Below, one piece after another: positions 25,196 through 37,300 of a stretch of 64,000 nucleotides of DNA. Made by a program: the position numbers and the translations under genes. The notes under the pieces are model-generated. The model ran no database searches, was not told the origin of the DNA, and saw only the letters and a program-made list of their open reading frames with translations. Position 1 is the stretch's first letter, and the number at the start of each line of letters is the position of its first letter. The stretch is from Ampelocalamus luodianensis (lineage: Eukaryota; Streptophyta; Magnoliopsida; Poales; Poaceae): positions 30,158,657 to 30,222,656 of the forward strand of contig CM070632.1 in assembly GCA_036346255.1 (NCBI GenBank). Reading direction: 5' to 3'.

Positions 25196-26000
25196 AAGTG
25201 GAGTGACATTGGAGTTTGAGGCTAGGCCAAAAATAGAGTGTGTAGGCAAGTGAGGAGTTTCTACTGCACTTGGTCCCATAATTTTTGGAGCCTCCAGTCA
25301 AAAGTTCTATTCGTTTTAAATTTCCAGAGATGTTGCGGATTTCAGTGTTGAAATTTTGGCTAAGTCCTTTGGTGGCGGTCCGATCGCCTTACGTTGGCGG
25401 TGATCGGCGGTGGTGGCCGATCGCCAAGGCAAGCGTGATCGACCGGTTTTCACTTATGTCGTCAGCCCGTGTGGCGGCGATGGTTGCTTGTTAGGTCAAG
25501 TTCATGGGTTTCATGTCATATGTGTTGCATGATGCATGTTTTGACTAACGTGGGTCAAGTTGTGAAGAACTTGTTCCCGAATTCGATTTTCTTGTCTATT
25601 GTTGTGCAGGTTGCTTGGTGGTCAACGACGGTCAACGGCGAGGATGATCAGGACTAGGCTTGAGAGCCGAGGTTCAAAACGATCGACGATGCCGGTGAAG
25701 TCATTGGACTCAAGCATGGTGCAAGATGGACAAAGGTGACCGAACGGCGCCTGGTGCGATCGTTGAATCAAGCGGCGTGGGGGGTCGGTGCAAGTGCCAT
25801 GGTGGTTTCGGTGGGAGCCGGATGGGAGAGACTTGCCGACAAGATGAGAGCCGTTGGATCAACCTACACGTGGCGGAGCAAGCGAGTGCTTCGCACAATA
25901 TGAACACGGCGCTTTAAAATGCGTGCGTGTGTCACCTGTTTGTTTTGGACCTTAACGGGAGCCCATTAGGGAAACTCTTTTAGAAACCCTAAGCCTCCAC

Positions 26001-26008
26001 TATAAATA
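26001..26008 (+). promoter_or_regulatory. TATA box of copia 5' LTR
   Basis: TATAAATA in a CCACTATAAATAG context, about 1.06 kb inside the LTR. It lies in the part missing from the 3' LTR. Confidence 0.65.
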
Positions 26009-26588
26009 GATGAGGGAGGTGGCTGCACCCCTGATCTTTCGACCCTTTCATTGTTTTTAAAACCCTAATTTGCTTAGGGAGAGGAGGAGGAGCGGAGGTT
26101 AGGGTTCTAGAGAGTTGGATTGGATTTCGTGCTCATGTATTGAGTCTTTGTCATCCATTGATGGAGTGGCTATAAACCAATACCATATCAAATCAATCCA
26201 AAGAAAGTTTCTTCAAGATGAGGTCAATTGCTTTCTTTCTCTCTTTTTGATGATTTGAGTCTTTCTTTGATCCGCGAGTTTTTGCTTAGTTTCTGGACGT
26301 GATCTAGCTTGCTGTGACGTGTGGGAATACATCTAGGATCATCAATATCATCAATCACCCACGAGCAAGTCTCAAGATCATATTTTCGTTTTGACTCGGT
26401 TTTTGACCTAACTCGCTCAAACCGTAAAGGTCGAATCTTGGCAAGAATTATCACGATCGTTGCTTGGAATAGGTTCCTGACATACTTAGGTAGGTGTGTG
26501 TCAAATTTCACGAAGTTTGGACGCACGAATCAAAAGTTTGATCAATTTGCGTTTCGGTTTGTCGGGTTGTTTTCTCGCTCATCGAACT

Positions 26589-26682
26589 CGCGGTCCGACC
26601 GCCGAGAAATCGGTCCGACCGCTTGATCGGCTCGATCGCTAGACCGACCGGTCCGACCGCCTCGTGAGAGGTCGACCGCCGT
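26589..26682. repeat. palindrome cluster 2 in copia 5' LTR
   Basis: Further GCGGTCCGACCGC-type copies spaced by short GAGAAAT or similar words. The 3' LTR equivalent at 38748-38843 has the same array, with an extra unit and T in place of C at the centre of several copies. Confidence 0.75.
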
Positions 26683-26877
26683 GTCTTCGTGTTTTGCTTT
26701 TGTGTTGATTTTACTGGGGTTTTGAGTTGATTCAATACAAGTCTTCCGCTGCATGATTGATTGATCTTCATAGCTTTCATAGCTATTGGAGTGAGATTCG
26801 TATTAAATTGAATTCGGGAGAAAAAGTGATCGTGCTCCTATTCACCCCCCCTCTAGTCGCCTTTTTGGTCCAACAAG

Positions 26878-26889
26878 TGGTATCAGAGC
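26878..26889 (+). promoter_or_regulatory. primer-binding site of copia element (tRNA-iMet)
   Basis: TGGTATCAGAGC two bases after the LTR end CAACA. Matches the 3' end of initiator methionine tRNA. Confidence 0.93.
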
Positions 26890-26934
26890 CCGGTTAGTTC
26901 AATCTTGATCTTAACCGGTCACTGAACTTTGGCG

Positions 26935-28687
26935 ATGGATAAGTACTCTTCCAAACCGCATATCTTCGATGGGCACGACTATGCCTTTTGGAAGAACCGC
27001 ATGCGTGTCTTTCTTGAGAGCGAACCACGAGGTATTTGGGAGGCCGTCGAGGTCCGCTTATCTTGCACGAGGTTGCTACGCCGCTCAAGCCCTCTTGGCT
27101 AATGACCGTAAGGCAAAGAATTTTTCAGATGGTGGGCTTGGTAGACGAGAATATGACAGGATTTGCAATCTCGAGACTGCACATGAGATTTGGAAGACCC
27201 TCGAAACCTATCATGAGGGTTCTTCCCAAATCAAACAAGTGCGTCAGCAGGTCTATAAAAGAGAATATAACAAATTCGAGATGCGTCCTGGTGAGAGCAT
27301 CGATGACATTTTCAGTCGCTTCAACACAGTGATAAATCAGATGAAGTCTGCTGGTATTGAATTTACACATGCGAAAATGTCATCCATCTCCTGGCTGCAA
27401 TCAACACCAGGGAGTGGGAGATAAAGGCTACCGCCATTCAGGAAAATGTCAACTTCTCTGATCTGATTTTGGAGCTGCTCTATAGCAAGCTCAAGACTCA
27501 TGAGATCCGAGTCACCACTCAAAGAAGGGTAACATGGCTTTGTAGCGACCCGCTCAAAAGAGCCTCGATGGGTCGTTTGAGTCCTCTTACGGTTTTTCAC
27601 TTGCTTCTTTATCGCAATCCAAGAAGAGGATCTTGAGAGTATTCCTGAGCCTGAGATGGCGTTTTTGATTAAGAAGTTCACACGGGCCTACAACAATATG
27701 AGAAACAAAAGGAGAGGCGGCCCTGTGACTTGTTATGAGTGTGGAGAGCTTAATCACATCCGGGCAAATTGCCCCAAGCTGAAAGGTAAGAGCAACCACA
27801 AGGATGAAAAGCCAGCTTGGAAGAAGCCTCAGGGGCGCAAGTCCAGGTTTGATGATGCTACGCTCAGGAAGGCTTCTCACCGGGTTCTTGCCGCTCTTGG
27901 AGATCGATCCTTGAGTGATGTGGACTCCGGGAGCGAGGAGGACAAGGAGGAGGAGCTCCCTCAAGACAAGAAGGGAAAGGCCAAGGACTTTACAGGCATG
28001 TGCTTCATGGCTGACTCCGACGACATCGATGACAACAATGAGGTATCTCCTTCTTATGATGTTCTCTTTGCTAGATGTGAAACTGTCTATGAGCAAACGC
28101 TAGGTCAGGATAAAGCTTTAAAGTTCATCATGACTAAGAATGAGGAGTTAGAGTCACAAGTAAAGAAACTCACATTAGAACTTGTGAATGCTAAGAGTCT
28201 TGAATCTGATGAATGTTCATCCTGCTATGCTTTACATTCTGAATTTGCTAAACTGCAATCTGCTCATGATATTGCTTTGCAACAACTTGAAAATGCTAGA
28301 ACTGAGCTAATTGAAGTTAAATCTGCTCCTTGTGAAAAATGCTTAAAGTCTAGTAAGTTGGTTGTTTCTGATGTGGTTGAATCTAGCTCTTGCTCTGTCT
28401 GCTTAGAACGTGAACGTGAATTACATGATGTTGTAGAAGCAACTAGAGCTAAATATGCCAAGCTTAAGGACAGTATTAATTCTGCTACTTGTGCTTCATG
28501 TGAAGCTCTTAAGCTTGAAGTTGCTCTTTATAAGAAGAGGTTTAATGCTAAAACTTGTGATTCATGTGTTAACCTTAGAAAAGAAATTGCTTACCTTAAT
28601 GACACATTAGAAAGATTTTCTAAAGGTAAGAAACAGTTAAACATGATTCTTGACAAGTCAAAAACTCCTTTTAAGAAGAAGGGTTAG
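26935..28687 (+). pseudogene. copia gag with zinc knuckle and CxxC-rich coiled-coil extension
   Basis: ATG 26935 starts MDKYSSKPHIFDGHDYAFW, the usual copia Gag opening. Frame changes occur between about 27030 and 27090, near 27380 and near 27540-27620; a middle part (CNLETAHEIWKTLETYHEG) is open at 26969-27424. The 3' part 27656-28687 is an intact 343-codon stretch; its first Met is internal because matching sequence (EEDLESIPEPE) continues upstream. In that stretch C26-C29-H34-C39 forms a CX2CX4HX4C knuckle, residues 89-107 are acidic, and residues 140-330 look like a coiled coil with CxxC pairs at 187/190, 226/229, 246/249, 279/282 and 301/304. Gag builds the virus-like particle and packages RNA. 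Sirevirus Gags are known to carry such extensions. Confidence 0.88.
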
Positions 28688-29219
28688 GGATACAACTTTG
28701 CCCAGATAAATCTAATGACATTCAAATTTTGAGAAATGGTTTAGTTGAATTTGATACCCAACCCGCAAAGATCACTTTCAAATCTGCGAGTTTTGCCCAA
28801 CCATCTGCTTCACCAAAAGGTGCTTCTCCCGGTGGTACCAAGTACCATTGCACCTATTGCAAGAAGGATGAGCATTTGGTTGAGTTCATTGGCGTAGGTT
28901 GAAAAATGCTAAGAAAAATCTTGCTAGAATGTCATCTAATCAACCTAGAGCTTTTGTGAGACATGGTAATTTAGAAAGGAAGAAACCTGGTCTAGGATTT
29001 ATTTCACATGCTAATCATGCTCATGCTCCTAGACAGATAACTCTCATGTTAGAGTAACCATTGCTCACAATGTAATTTCAAATAGAATCAAAGATAGCAC
29101 TTCGCTTTGCATACTACTCGCAGACGTGTGTCTCGATCTCGGGTTCCCAAGTCATGTTTAACTAACTTGATATTGAGACACTTCGTTCTTCCGTGCCTTG
29201 ATTTTCGAATCGCCGCGGA
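28688..29219 (+). pseudogene. gag-protease linker with second zinc-finger-like motif
   Basis: After the TAG at 28685-28687 the sequence still encodes Sirevirus-type polyprotein in pieces. YHCTYCKKDEHLVEF near 28850 resembles a second CCHC finger whose last cysteine is gone, followed by a TGA. Further in-frame fragments include KNLARMSSNQ. The stretch 29040-29219 leads into the protease and is broken by frameshifts. Confidence 0.6.
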
Positions 29220-29498
29220 AGGAAGGACACGTGGTTCGCCGACTCGGTGCATTCACGCCACATGACCGGAGACTCAAAATGGTTCACCTCCTTCACGCAA
29301 TCGATAGGTGATGTCCTCATCACCTTTGGAGACAATACACAAGGGCGGATTGAAGGAACAGGATCAATCGGGGTGAACGACAATTTCATCCTAAAAGACG
29401 CCCTTGTGGACAAGCTTAGGTTTAACTTACTCTCTGTCTCAGACTTCTTGATGATGGTTATGAGACTATATTTAAGAAAAATGCTTGTCGGTGCTTGA
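29220..29498 (+). pseudogene. copia aspartic protease remnant
   Basis: Translation around 29230 gives WFADSVHSRHMTGDSKWF, then GDVLITFGDNTQGRIEGTG and LVDKLRFNLLSVSDF, which is the copia protease pattern. The active-site triplet expected as Asp-Ser-Gly reads Asp-Ser-Val, so the enzyme would be dead even without frameshifts. The first Met of the open stretch (29247) lies after the active site and is not a true start. A frame change near 29450 separates it from the integrase part. Confidence 0.78.
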
Positions 29499-30440
29499 TT
29501 ACTGGGTGAGCTCGTTTTTGGGATTTATAGAGTTGCTAGGATCTTTGGAGCTGATTTTTCGAATCTCCGGTGGTTCTCTTAAATGTTTGTTTACACCTTC
29601 TTCTGAGTTCTGGCTTTGGCACCGACGTTTGGGGCACATTGGTTTTGATCATCTGACGCGAGTTAGCAACCTTGATCTCATGAGAGGTTTGCCCAAACTC
29701 AAAGCCGTCAAGGATGCTGTATGTGCGCCCTGTAGGCATGGCAAGCAAGTTGCCGCTTCACACCCTTCAGTGACTTTGGTCATGACTGACGGACCGGGAT
29801 AGTTGCTTCATATGGATACTGTTGATCCTGCTAGGTTTCGGTCAATTGGTGGCAAGTGGTACATTCTTGTCATAGTTGATGATTTTTCGAGATACACTTG
29901 GGTGTTCTTTCTTGCTTCGAAGGATGAAGCTTTTGGTTTTTATCGTGATCTTGTTCTTCGTTTGGCTTCTGAATTTTCTGGTGCCTTGAGAGCGATCCGC
30001 AGTGACAATGGCACGGAGTTCAAGAATGTCTCGTTTGCCTCTTTTTGTGCTGAGCGCGGAATTGAGCATCAGTTCTCTTCTCCACACGTCCCTCAACAGA
30101 ATGGCATTGTGGAAAGGAAGAACAGAAACTTAGTCGAGATGGCTAGGACAATGCTAGATGAGTATAGCACACCGAGGAGGTTTTGGGCCGAAGCTATTTC
30201 TACAGCTTGCCATATTGCAAATCGTGTCTTCTTGAGACCGTCTTTGGGCAAGACTTCATATGAGCTTCGTTTTGGTAGAAAACCCTCTGTTTCTCATTTT
30301 TGAGTTTTTGGAGCTAAGTGCTTCATTCTCAAGACAGGAAACCTAGATAAATTTGAATCAAGGACTTTTGATGGTTTATTTCTGGGTTATCCTGCACATT
30401 CGAGGGTTTTCGGTTTTTAATGTTGAAACTAACATTGTCC
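29485..30440 (+). pseudogene. copia integrase with GAG-pre-integrase zinc domain
   Basis: 29485-29802 contains WLWHRRLGHIGFDHL and VCAPCRHGKQ, the HHCC zinc-binding pre-integrase domain. A TAG at 29800-29802 interrupts it; the core follows in the same frame from 29803. Catalytic residues are in place: first Asp in HMDTVDPA, second in RSDNGTEF, Glu in QQNGIVERKNR, with 35 residues between the last two (DD35E). Integrase inserts the DNA copy into the genome. A TGA at 30301-30303 (likely from an Arg CGA codon) and a frameshift near 30350 end the intact part; the copia-typical tail (ESRTFDGLFLGYPAHS) is still readable to about 30420. Confidence 0.88.
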
Positions 30441-31585
30441 AGAGACATGCAATGTCACTTTTGATGAGACTAGCCCTAGAGCTAGATCGACATTTCAGTG
30501 ATACACAGTGTGAAAGCATTTTTGTGGAGGAAGATGATGACGGTCGATACTTGTCCTCCACTGCTGCTTGTTGAGGCTCTGTCCAAGTTCCGAACTCGCA
30601 CGATCGCTTCACCTCCAATTGAGGCTCTGCGCATCTTCTTCATCAGCAGTACCTGCGGAGGTTGAGGAGATATTGTCTCCCACGGGCGCTCCACTTCACA
30701 TTCAGAGGCATCATCCTCCGGATCAGATGATTGGTAATCTTAATGAGCGAGTCACTCGCTCGTGTATCACGATCACAGTCTCTACTCTCATTCTGCATTT
30801 GTTGCTTCTTTCGAACCCCACGATATATCACATGCTTTATCTGATTCTAGCTGGGTCAATGCCATGCATGAGGAGTTAGAGAATTTTGAGAGGAATAAGG
30901 TCTGGAATCTAGTAGAACCTCCTAGTGGTCATAATGTGATAGGAACCCGTTGGGTGTTCAAAAATAAACAAAATGAGGATGGTTCTGTGGTTAGAAACAA
31001 GGCTAGATTGGTAGCTCAGGATTTTAGCCAAGTTGAGGGGTTAGACTTTGATGAGACATTTGCTCCTGTTGCTAGATTAGAAGCCATTCGCATTCTGCTT
31101 GCATTTGCTGCTTCTAAGGGCTTTAGATTATATCGATGGATGTTAAGAGTGCCTTTTGAATGGTTTTATAGAGGAGGAAGTATATGTTAGACAACCCCAG
31201 CTTTGAGAATCCCAAGCATCTACATCATGTTTTCAAGCTATCCAAAGCCTTGTATGGTCTTAAGCAAGCCCCTAGAGCACAGTATGATAGACTTAAAACC
31301 TTTCGCTTAAGAATGATTTTGAGATGGGTAAGGTAGACAAGACCTGCTCATCCTTAGGCGTGGCAATGACTTCTGCTTGCTCAGATTTATGTAGATGATA
31401 TTATCTTTGGTGGTTCTTCTCATGCTCTTGTTTCCAGCTTTTACGAGACCATGTCCAGGAATTTGAGATGAGTATGATGGGAGAACTCAATTATTTTCGG
31501 GCTTCAAATCAAGCAATGCAAGGAAGGGATCTTCATCCATCGACGGCACACCAAGGATCCGCTCAAGCGTTTGAGATGGTGATCG
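30441..31585 (+). pseudogene. copia reverse transcriptase remnant
   Basis: The spacer from integrase to RT (30441-30760) is frame-broken. 30762-31190 encodes the RT N-terminal half: HALSDSSWVNAMHEELENFE, VIGTRWVFKNKQNEDG, VRNKARLVAQDFSQ, DETFAPVARLEAIR. A frameshift near 31130 hides the first catalytic Asp region. Further fragments give EEEVYVRQP and KALYGLKQAPRAQYDRL in another frame. The catalytic YVDD box is at 31388-31399 (YVDDIIFGG). RVT_2 family; it copies the RNA into DNA. At least four frame changes make it inactive. Confidence 0.87.
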
Positions 31586-32319
31586 CAGTCGATCGCCACT
31601 CCCATGGCGACTTCGATCGCTTTGGATCCAGATGAGGAAGGAGAAGCCACGGATCAACGCGAGTACCGTAGCATGATCGGTTCCCTCCTGTACCTGACAG
31701 CCTCAAGACCGGACATCCACTTCACGGCCGCCTGCATGCGAGGTTTCAGCGTCTCCGAGACTTCCCATCGCCAAGCCATTAAGCGCATCTTCGGTATTTA
31801 CACTCTACCCTCGGTATGGCATTTGGTATTCTGCTCGTCTTCTTTGTCCATTCGGGGTTTTCGATTCTGATTTTGCGGTGTCGGCTAGATAGGAAGAGTA
31901 CCTCGTGCACTTGTCACTTCCTAGGCACTTCTCTTGTCTCTTGGTCTTCTAGGAAGCGGTCTTACATTGCACAATCCACTCTTGAAGGTGAATATGTAGT
32001 CTTTGCTAGTTGTCAGAGTCGATTTTGTGGATGGTGTCCACTCTTAAGGATTTTGGGTTGGCATTTGATAGTGTTCCTCTTTTACGTGATAACACTTCTG
32101 CGATTACATTGCTAAAAACCCATGCAACACTCTAGGACCAAGCACATAGACATTCGCTATCACTTTCTTAGAGATCATATCGAGAAGGGTGATATTGTGC
32201 TGCATTTCGTGGAGTCCGAGGCTCAGTTGGCTGATATCCTCACCAAGCATTTAGATCCAACTAGGTTTGCTACCTTGAGAAGTGAGTTAGGGGTAATTTA
32301 TCCCTACGGTTTGGTTTGA
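31586..32319 (+). pseudogene. copia RNase H remnant and end of pol
   Basis: 31604-31870 reads PDEEGEATDQREYRSMIGSL then LYLTASRPDIHFTAACMRGF, the link between RT and RNase H. 31860-32115 contains DRKSTSCTCHFLGTSLVSW and AQSTLEGEYV (expected acidic pair near the second). 32122-32319 holds TKHIDIRYHFLRDHIEKGDI and ADILTKHLD, the conserved end of copia pol, with a stop at 32317-32319. RNase H removes the RNA template. Frameshifts near 31870 and 32115. Confidence 0.85.
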
Positions 32320-33970
32320 GGGGGAGTTTGATATTTTCTTGATCTTCTTTTGAACTTTTTGATCTTTTTAGGTTTTTTGAGTTCTTCTCGCATCTCATTG
32401 TATCATATTGCATTTATATGAAAATCCAAAAAGATGCATTGTAATATAAGCTTTTCTGCTTGTCTTTTAAAATTGATGAAGCTTTGCTTATTACCCTCTT
32501 GAGCTTTAGTATTTCAATTCACTCAATACCATGTCTAGTTCTCGACTTGCTAGAATTATCATGCTTTCACATGTGTAGCTAAGTCTTTCTTTGAATGAGC
32601 GAACTTTAAGACAACTTGAACTAAAAACTGCAATTTGTGGATGTTTTAGCTAGTTGCGCAATTAGTGCTCCTTTGTGACATTGGCCCCACAAAATTGTGG
32701 TGTTAGCCCTTGAATCTAGTATTGATCATTGCTTGAGCTTCTTGTTCTTTTAAGAATCTAAATCTGCTCTTGTGAAAAATGAAAAATCAAATTTAAAGAT
32801 TGTCCTGTGCTTAAAATGTGCCAAACTATTCTCTCGAGACTGCATGTCATAGACATGAACTTGGAGATAGTTTGATGATCCAGACGATCTCATGGGGACT
32901 GCTTGTCACAATTGACATGAACCTCAAGATTTGTCGCCCTGGTAGAAGCTTAGGAAGAGTTTGTGGATGACTCCTAGTCCAGGATCTTCTTCACTAAGAT
33001 ATACCTTTAATCAACTTCAATATTCATTGCAAATGAAAAACTGTTGAAAAATGGGCGTTTGAGACAATGTGAGCAAAATGAATCAATTTAGGACTTGTTT
33101 GTCTCTTAATGTGGTCTTTGTTAGCTTCTTGGTCTCACATTGACATTTTGACATGGCCAGTTTCATTTTAGGATCTCTGTTGATGAACTTGCTAGATTTG
33201 AAGCTTTGCTTAAAATACTAAAATTTATTGCTTTACATTGAGCCTTCTTGCTTTAGCTTTGTTATATATGTCTTATCATGATCTTGTTAGCGCATTCAGG
33301 ATGATATGGTGTTTATGCAAAATTTGAGATGCTAGCTTGTTCTTTTGGGTAATCTCCAAAGCTTCTTGTAATCCAAAATTGAAAAATACAAAAATATGAA
33401 GCCACTCCATTGCATTTCATGCATGCTCCTTCTTATGCTTTTTCCTCATTCTGTATTTGTTATCTCTGGACGAGAGGAAGGCGTGATTCCTTGATGACTC
33501 CATTGTCAAAGGGGGAGAAGATATTTCAAGATGTGTAAAGGGGAGAGGATTTGAAAGTATTCAAAAGAGGGAGAAAATTGGAGAATTTGAAATTTTCTGA
33601 AATTTGAGGATCATAGTGAGGGGGAGTTTCTTATTTGCATTCTTATGGTCTTATTGCTCTTTCTGAACTTGAATTGCAATTCTTGAGCCTCACCATGATC
33701 AAAGGTCATTTCGAACAATTGTTCTTTCATATGGACCTTAAGTTCTTTCATATGGACCTTAAGTGAGATTTTTGACTCTTCTTTGGAAATTGAAGCTTTC
33801 TTGCTTTCTTTTGCCTTATCTCACTTGCCGATGCTATTCTGAAACCAGCTTGGTCATTTCCATTGCTTTCTCTTGCATTTGGACCAAGTTGTGCCTTTGC
33901 GCGAAAACGTTGAGTTTTTACTTTTCAAACCTCAAAACTTGCATTTGTTGGGAATTGCCAATGTGTTCAT
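32320..33970 (+). other. long 3' untranslated region of copia element with repeated purine tracts
   Basis: About 1.65 kb between the end of pol and the main purine tract, in the place where some Sireviruses carry an envelope-like gene. I find no convincing open frame. It contains several purine-tract-like words: GAGGGGGAGTTTG at 32328, AAAGGGGGAGAAG at about 33507, AAAGGGGAGAGG at about 33537 and GAGGGGGAGTTTC at about 33619. A short direct duplication of TTCTTTCATATGGACCTTAA lies at 33722-33761. Confidence 0.75.
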
Positions 33971-33980
33971 CAAGGGGGAG
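33971..33980 (+). promoter_or_regulatory. main polypurine tract of copia element
   Basis: CAAGGGGGAG two bases before the 3' LTR start (33983). It primes plus-strand synthesis. Confidence 0.88.
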
Positions 33981-33982
33981 AT

Positions 33983-34385
33983 TGTGGATATCATGGGGAT
34001 ACGCTCATGATCTTAGGATGATGTAACATTGGCAATGACGTTGAAGGTTTGTGGAAACACGAGTTTTCGGCAAAGTTCGATTCGTCGGTCTCAAGCGGTC
34101 GGCCGACCTTGGTGGCGGTCGGACCATGCCTCAGTGTTTGTCTTGTGATCGACCAATACCATATCAAATCAATCCAAAGAAAGTTTCTTCAAGATGAGGT
34201 CAATTGTTTTCTTTCTCTCTTTTGATGATTTGAGTCTTTCTTTGATCCGCGAAGTTTTGCTTAGTTTCGGGCGTGATCTAGCTTGTTGTGACGTGTGGGA
34301 ATACATCTAGGATCATCAATATCATCAATCACCCACGAGCAAGTCTCAAGATCATATTTTCGTTTTGACTCGGTTTTTGACCTAA
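33983..34385 (+). mobile_element. 3' LTR of copia element, left piece
   Basis: Starts TGTGGATATC like the 5' LTR and matches it for about 150 bp. It then jumps near 34140 to the equivalent of 26175, so roughly 1.06 kb, including the TATA box, is missing. It ends with CCTAA (34381-34385) at the insertion point of A2. Confidence 0.85.
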
Positions 34386-37300
34386 TGTGAGGACCCCAGT
34401 TTATTTGGCTTGTAATGCTTAACCAACCACCCGGTCCTAGCATCACAAATCAAATAAATTGATCCTCGAGATATGTATACTTCCCAGAAAGCAGTATACA
34501 CACCTCGTTACAAAATTAGACATCAACTCCATTCCACACATAGAGTCCAAACACCACACTACCAAACGGAAGATAAACAAATAGTAGAGTTATTACAGAC
34601 AAAGGCCGATAGGCCAAGATACACAAATAAACAAGAACGACAGCGGAAGCAAAAGTGCCATAAGATGGCTATAAACAAAGCCAATCAGCGTGCCTCCAAC
34701 CCACAAGGCATCTGACCGGACCGCCAAGTCTAGTCGTCCACGAAACGGCAACACAGCTCACAGAAGTGAGGCCCTTGGGGCTCACCTTCTTCCTCTGCAA
34801 CAAAACATTAAGCAAAGCACCTGAGTACAAAGATTGTCTTTGTACCCGCAAGACAGACGTGTGAGCTAGCGGACCTGTTCATATGCTACATGCAGGCTTA
34901 TTTGGTGGAGGCCATATGTTTCATTTGCATAAAGCCAATTTTCATTCGCAATAATGTAATACAGTTTGAAGGCAAGTTTGCAATTTATTTTTAAGATTGA
35001 AATAACAGTAAGGATAATAATACAAAAGAATAAAGATAAAACATCCTAGAAGTGACTATCCCAATAGTCACCACAACAATAGCACGAATCCCAGATTCGT
35101 ACCACCCATCAAGTTTTAATTTAAATGTTGTAGTCTAGTTCTTGGGGGGCGTATCCGAGCGTGTCCATAACCTAGGACGAGGCTATTCGAATAGTTTTAA
35201 CCCTGCAGGGGTGTACCAATGTACCCACACTTCAGATCGCCTTTAAGCCAAGCACACTTCGAAGGTATGCGTACACACTAAGTCCTACGAGACTTTTTCC
35301 AATATTGTGTATTAACTACGAGCCATTCGTATGGATAGAAATCCATACGCTTACATGGTAAAGACGAAAAGGCAACTACCCACTCGGGATAAAGCTTTTG
35401 GACAACTACCATGCTCCCACCTCCATCCCTCCTGCGATCTCCTGCGACCGGAGCCAATACACGCCAAAGTACTAGGTCAAGAGAGGTCCCATATACTCTA
35501 GTGTGGTTAGCACGCAAAATGCTCGATGCGGTGGCGCAAGTAACTCGGTCCTTAATCGACTCGGGCACCTTTCCACCACACCCAACAGATCACACCGTCT
35601 TACCATTGTGCCCAAGTCTAAATCATTTTTGTTTTCATTTTTAATTTTGCAATTAAACATAGCGTAAATGTTTGAAACATAAAGTTATAGTAAATTTTGT
35701 GTGATCAAGGTTACCGACTAAGTCGATAACCGCCATTTCTACCGATTCTAAGCATGTCTAAGCAATTTGACCGGATCTACTAAGTGACAAGAGATCATCC
35801 AGCGATCTCTAATCACGAAGAAATAACCTAGGCTCGTAGTAGAGGAAATATTATTTGCCTACAGATTATGCATCTAAAGGATTATCTAACCAATTTAACA
35901 CAAATTAAGCGATGCATACATACATTTGAAACAAAATATTAAGCTTTAAAATACTGGGATTAACATGATCAAACTGCTTGCCTGGTTGCTGTTGCTCAAT
36001 TTGTTGCGGAGGGTCGTTCTCAGGGTTACCGCAAATATCGAAACCTAACGATTGAACAAAACAGCGAATAAGAACGAATAACACCGACAAAACTCAAACA
36101 TGCAACAACAAACAAACATACTAAAACTCATACAGCAGCTTAAGCATGATATAACAAAATTTTAGAAATAGAGAACAATTCATTTTAAGTGGTTATGAAT
36201 TTTCTAAGAATTTTCTAAGCTAACACTACACATGAAAACACTAGTTAATTACTTAACAAATTTTCATGAACAAAAACAGTATCTAAAACCTAACCTGATA
36301 ATTAGCACACTAAAAATGAAAATTTACTGAGTTGGTTTCTTCGATTTGGACAATTATTGAAAAAGATATGAATTTTCGAACTTGGAAAAATACATAAAAC
36401 ACCATTTAATTAATTAATAGATTTTTGCTACAGAGACAAGGTTGAGACTAATTTTAATAAATAGCACAATTAAAATGAAAATGAACAGACTGGTTTCATG
36501 CGATTTGGATAAAATTGAATTAGTTATGCATTTTACAAGTTTAATTGAATTATCACCAACGTAAAACATAAACCAGAAATACTAAATCATTTCCGAAATC
36601 TATAATGCACTAATTCCATTTCGCACCCACAGCCAGCTAGCCCACATCGACAATGGGCCAAATGAAGGTCTTGACGAACGACTTGCGTCGAAGGTGACGT
36701 CGAAGGCGTATTCTAAGAATACGTCTTCGGCTTACCAAAGTGCAAACCTAACATACTCTCACAGAGAAATACGCTTCCAAACAGAGAAAAACGCATAACC
36801 AGAACTACACAACCCTAACTGACAGCATGGACCCACATGACAGTGACTAAGAGAAAACATAACGGGCTGGATTAAAGGATTTCTAAACGCGATTTAACAG
36901 AGAGGTCCCACAAGTCAGTGACCTAACAGAACCAAGTTTAGCGATAACTAAACTTCGCCGGCGGCTCACCGGCACGCACGGGGACGGCGGCGCGGCCGCA
37001 CAGTGGATCTCGCAAACCAGTGAGTTACAAGACGAGTGAGTGATACCTTCGGGTTCACAGAGACTTTGCGAACCCAGAGGTGGCGACGCGGGGTCCGATG
37101 GTCATCGGAGTTGAGCTCACGACGACCGAGGCGGAGAAGAAAGCACGCCCACGCGAGAAGGCGTCTGAGACTTCTAGAAGACTCCGGAAGGTGTGCTTAA
37201 GCTTCGCCTCAACACCAGGAGCAAGAAGCACACGATAACGCTGACAAAGAAGGCCCGAGGTGGCCGGAATTTCCACGGCGGCGGAAAATCAAGCTTGGAG

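Larger units (their letters stand above)
24945..26875 (+). mobile_element. 5' LTR of the copia element
   Basis: 1931 bp from TGTGGATATC to GGTCCAACA, followed at once by the primer site. Two clusters of GCGGTC-type palindromes lie near either end and a TATA box is at 26001. The 3' LTR matches its two ends but lacks about 1.06 kb of the middle. Confidence 0.9.

Noticed and set aside
25726..25917. 63-codon open frame in the copia 5' LTR
   Set aside because: Upstream of the TATA box within the LTR, no homology I can name, and the region is deleted in the 3' LTR.
33763..34026. possible envelope-like gene before the copia 3' LTR
   Set aside because: The frame is 87 codons, crosses the purine tract into the LTR and shows no signal peptide plus membrane anchor arrangement that I can support.
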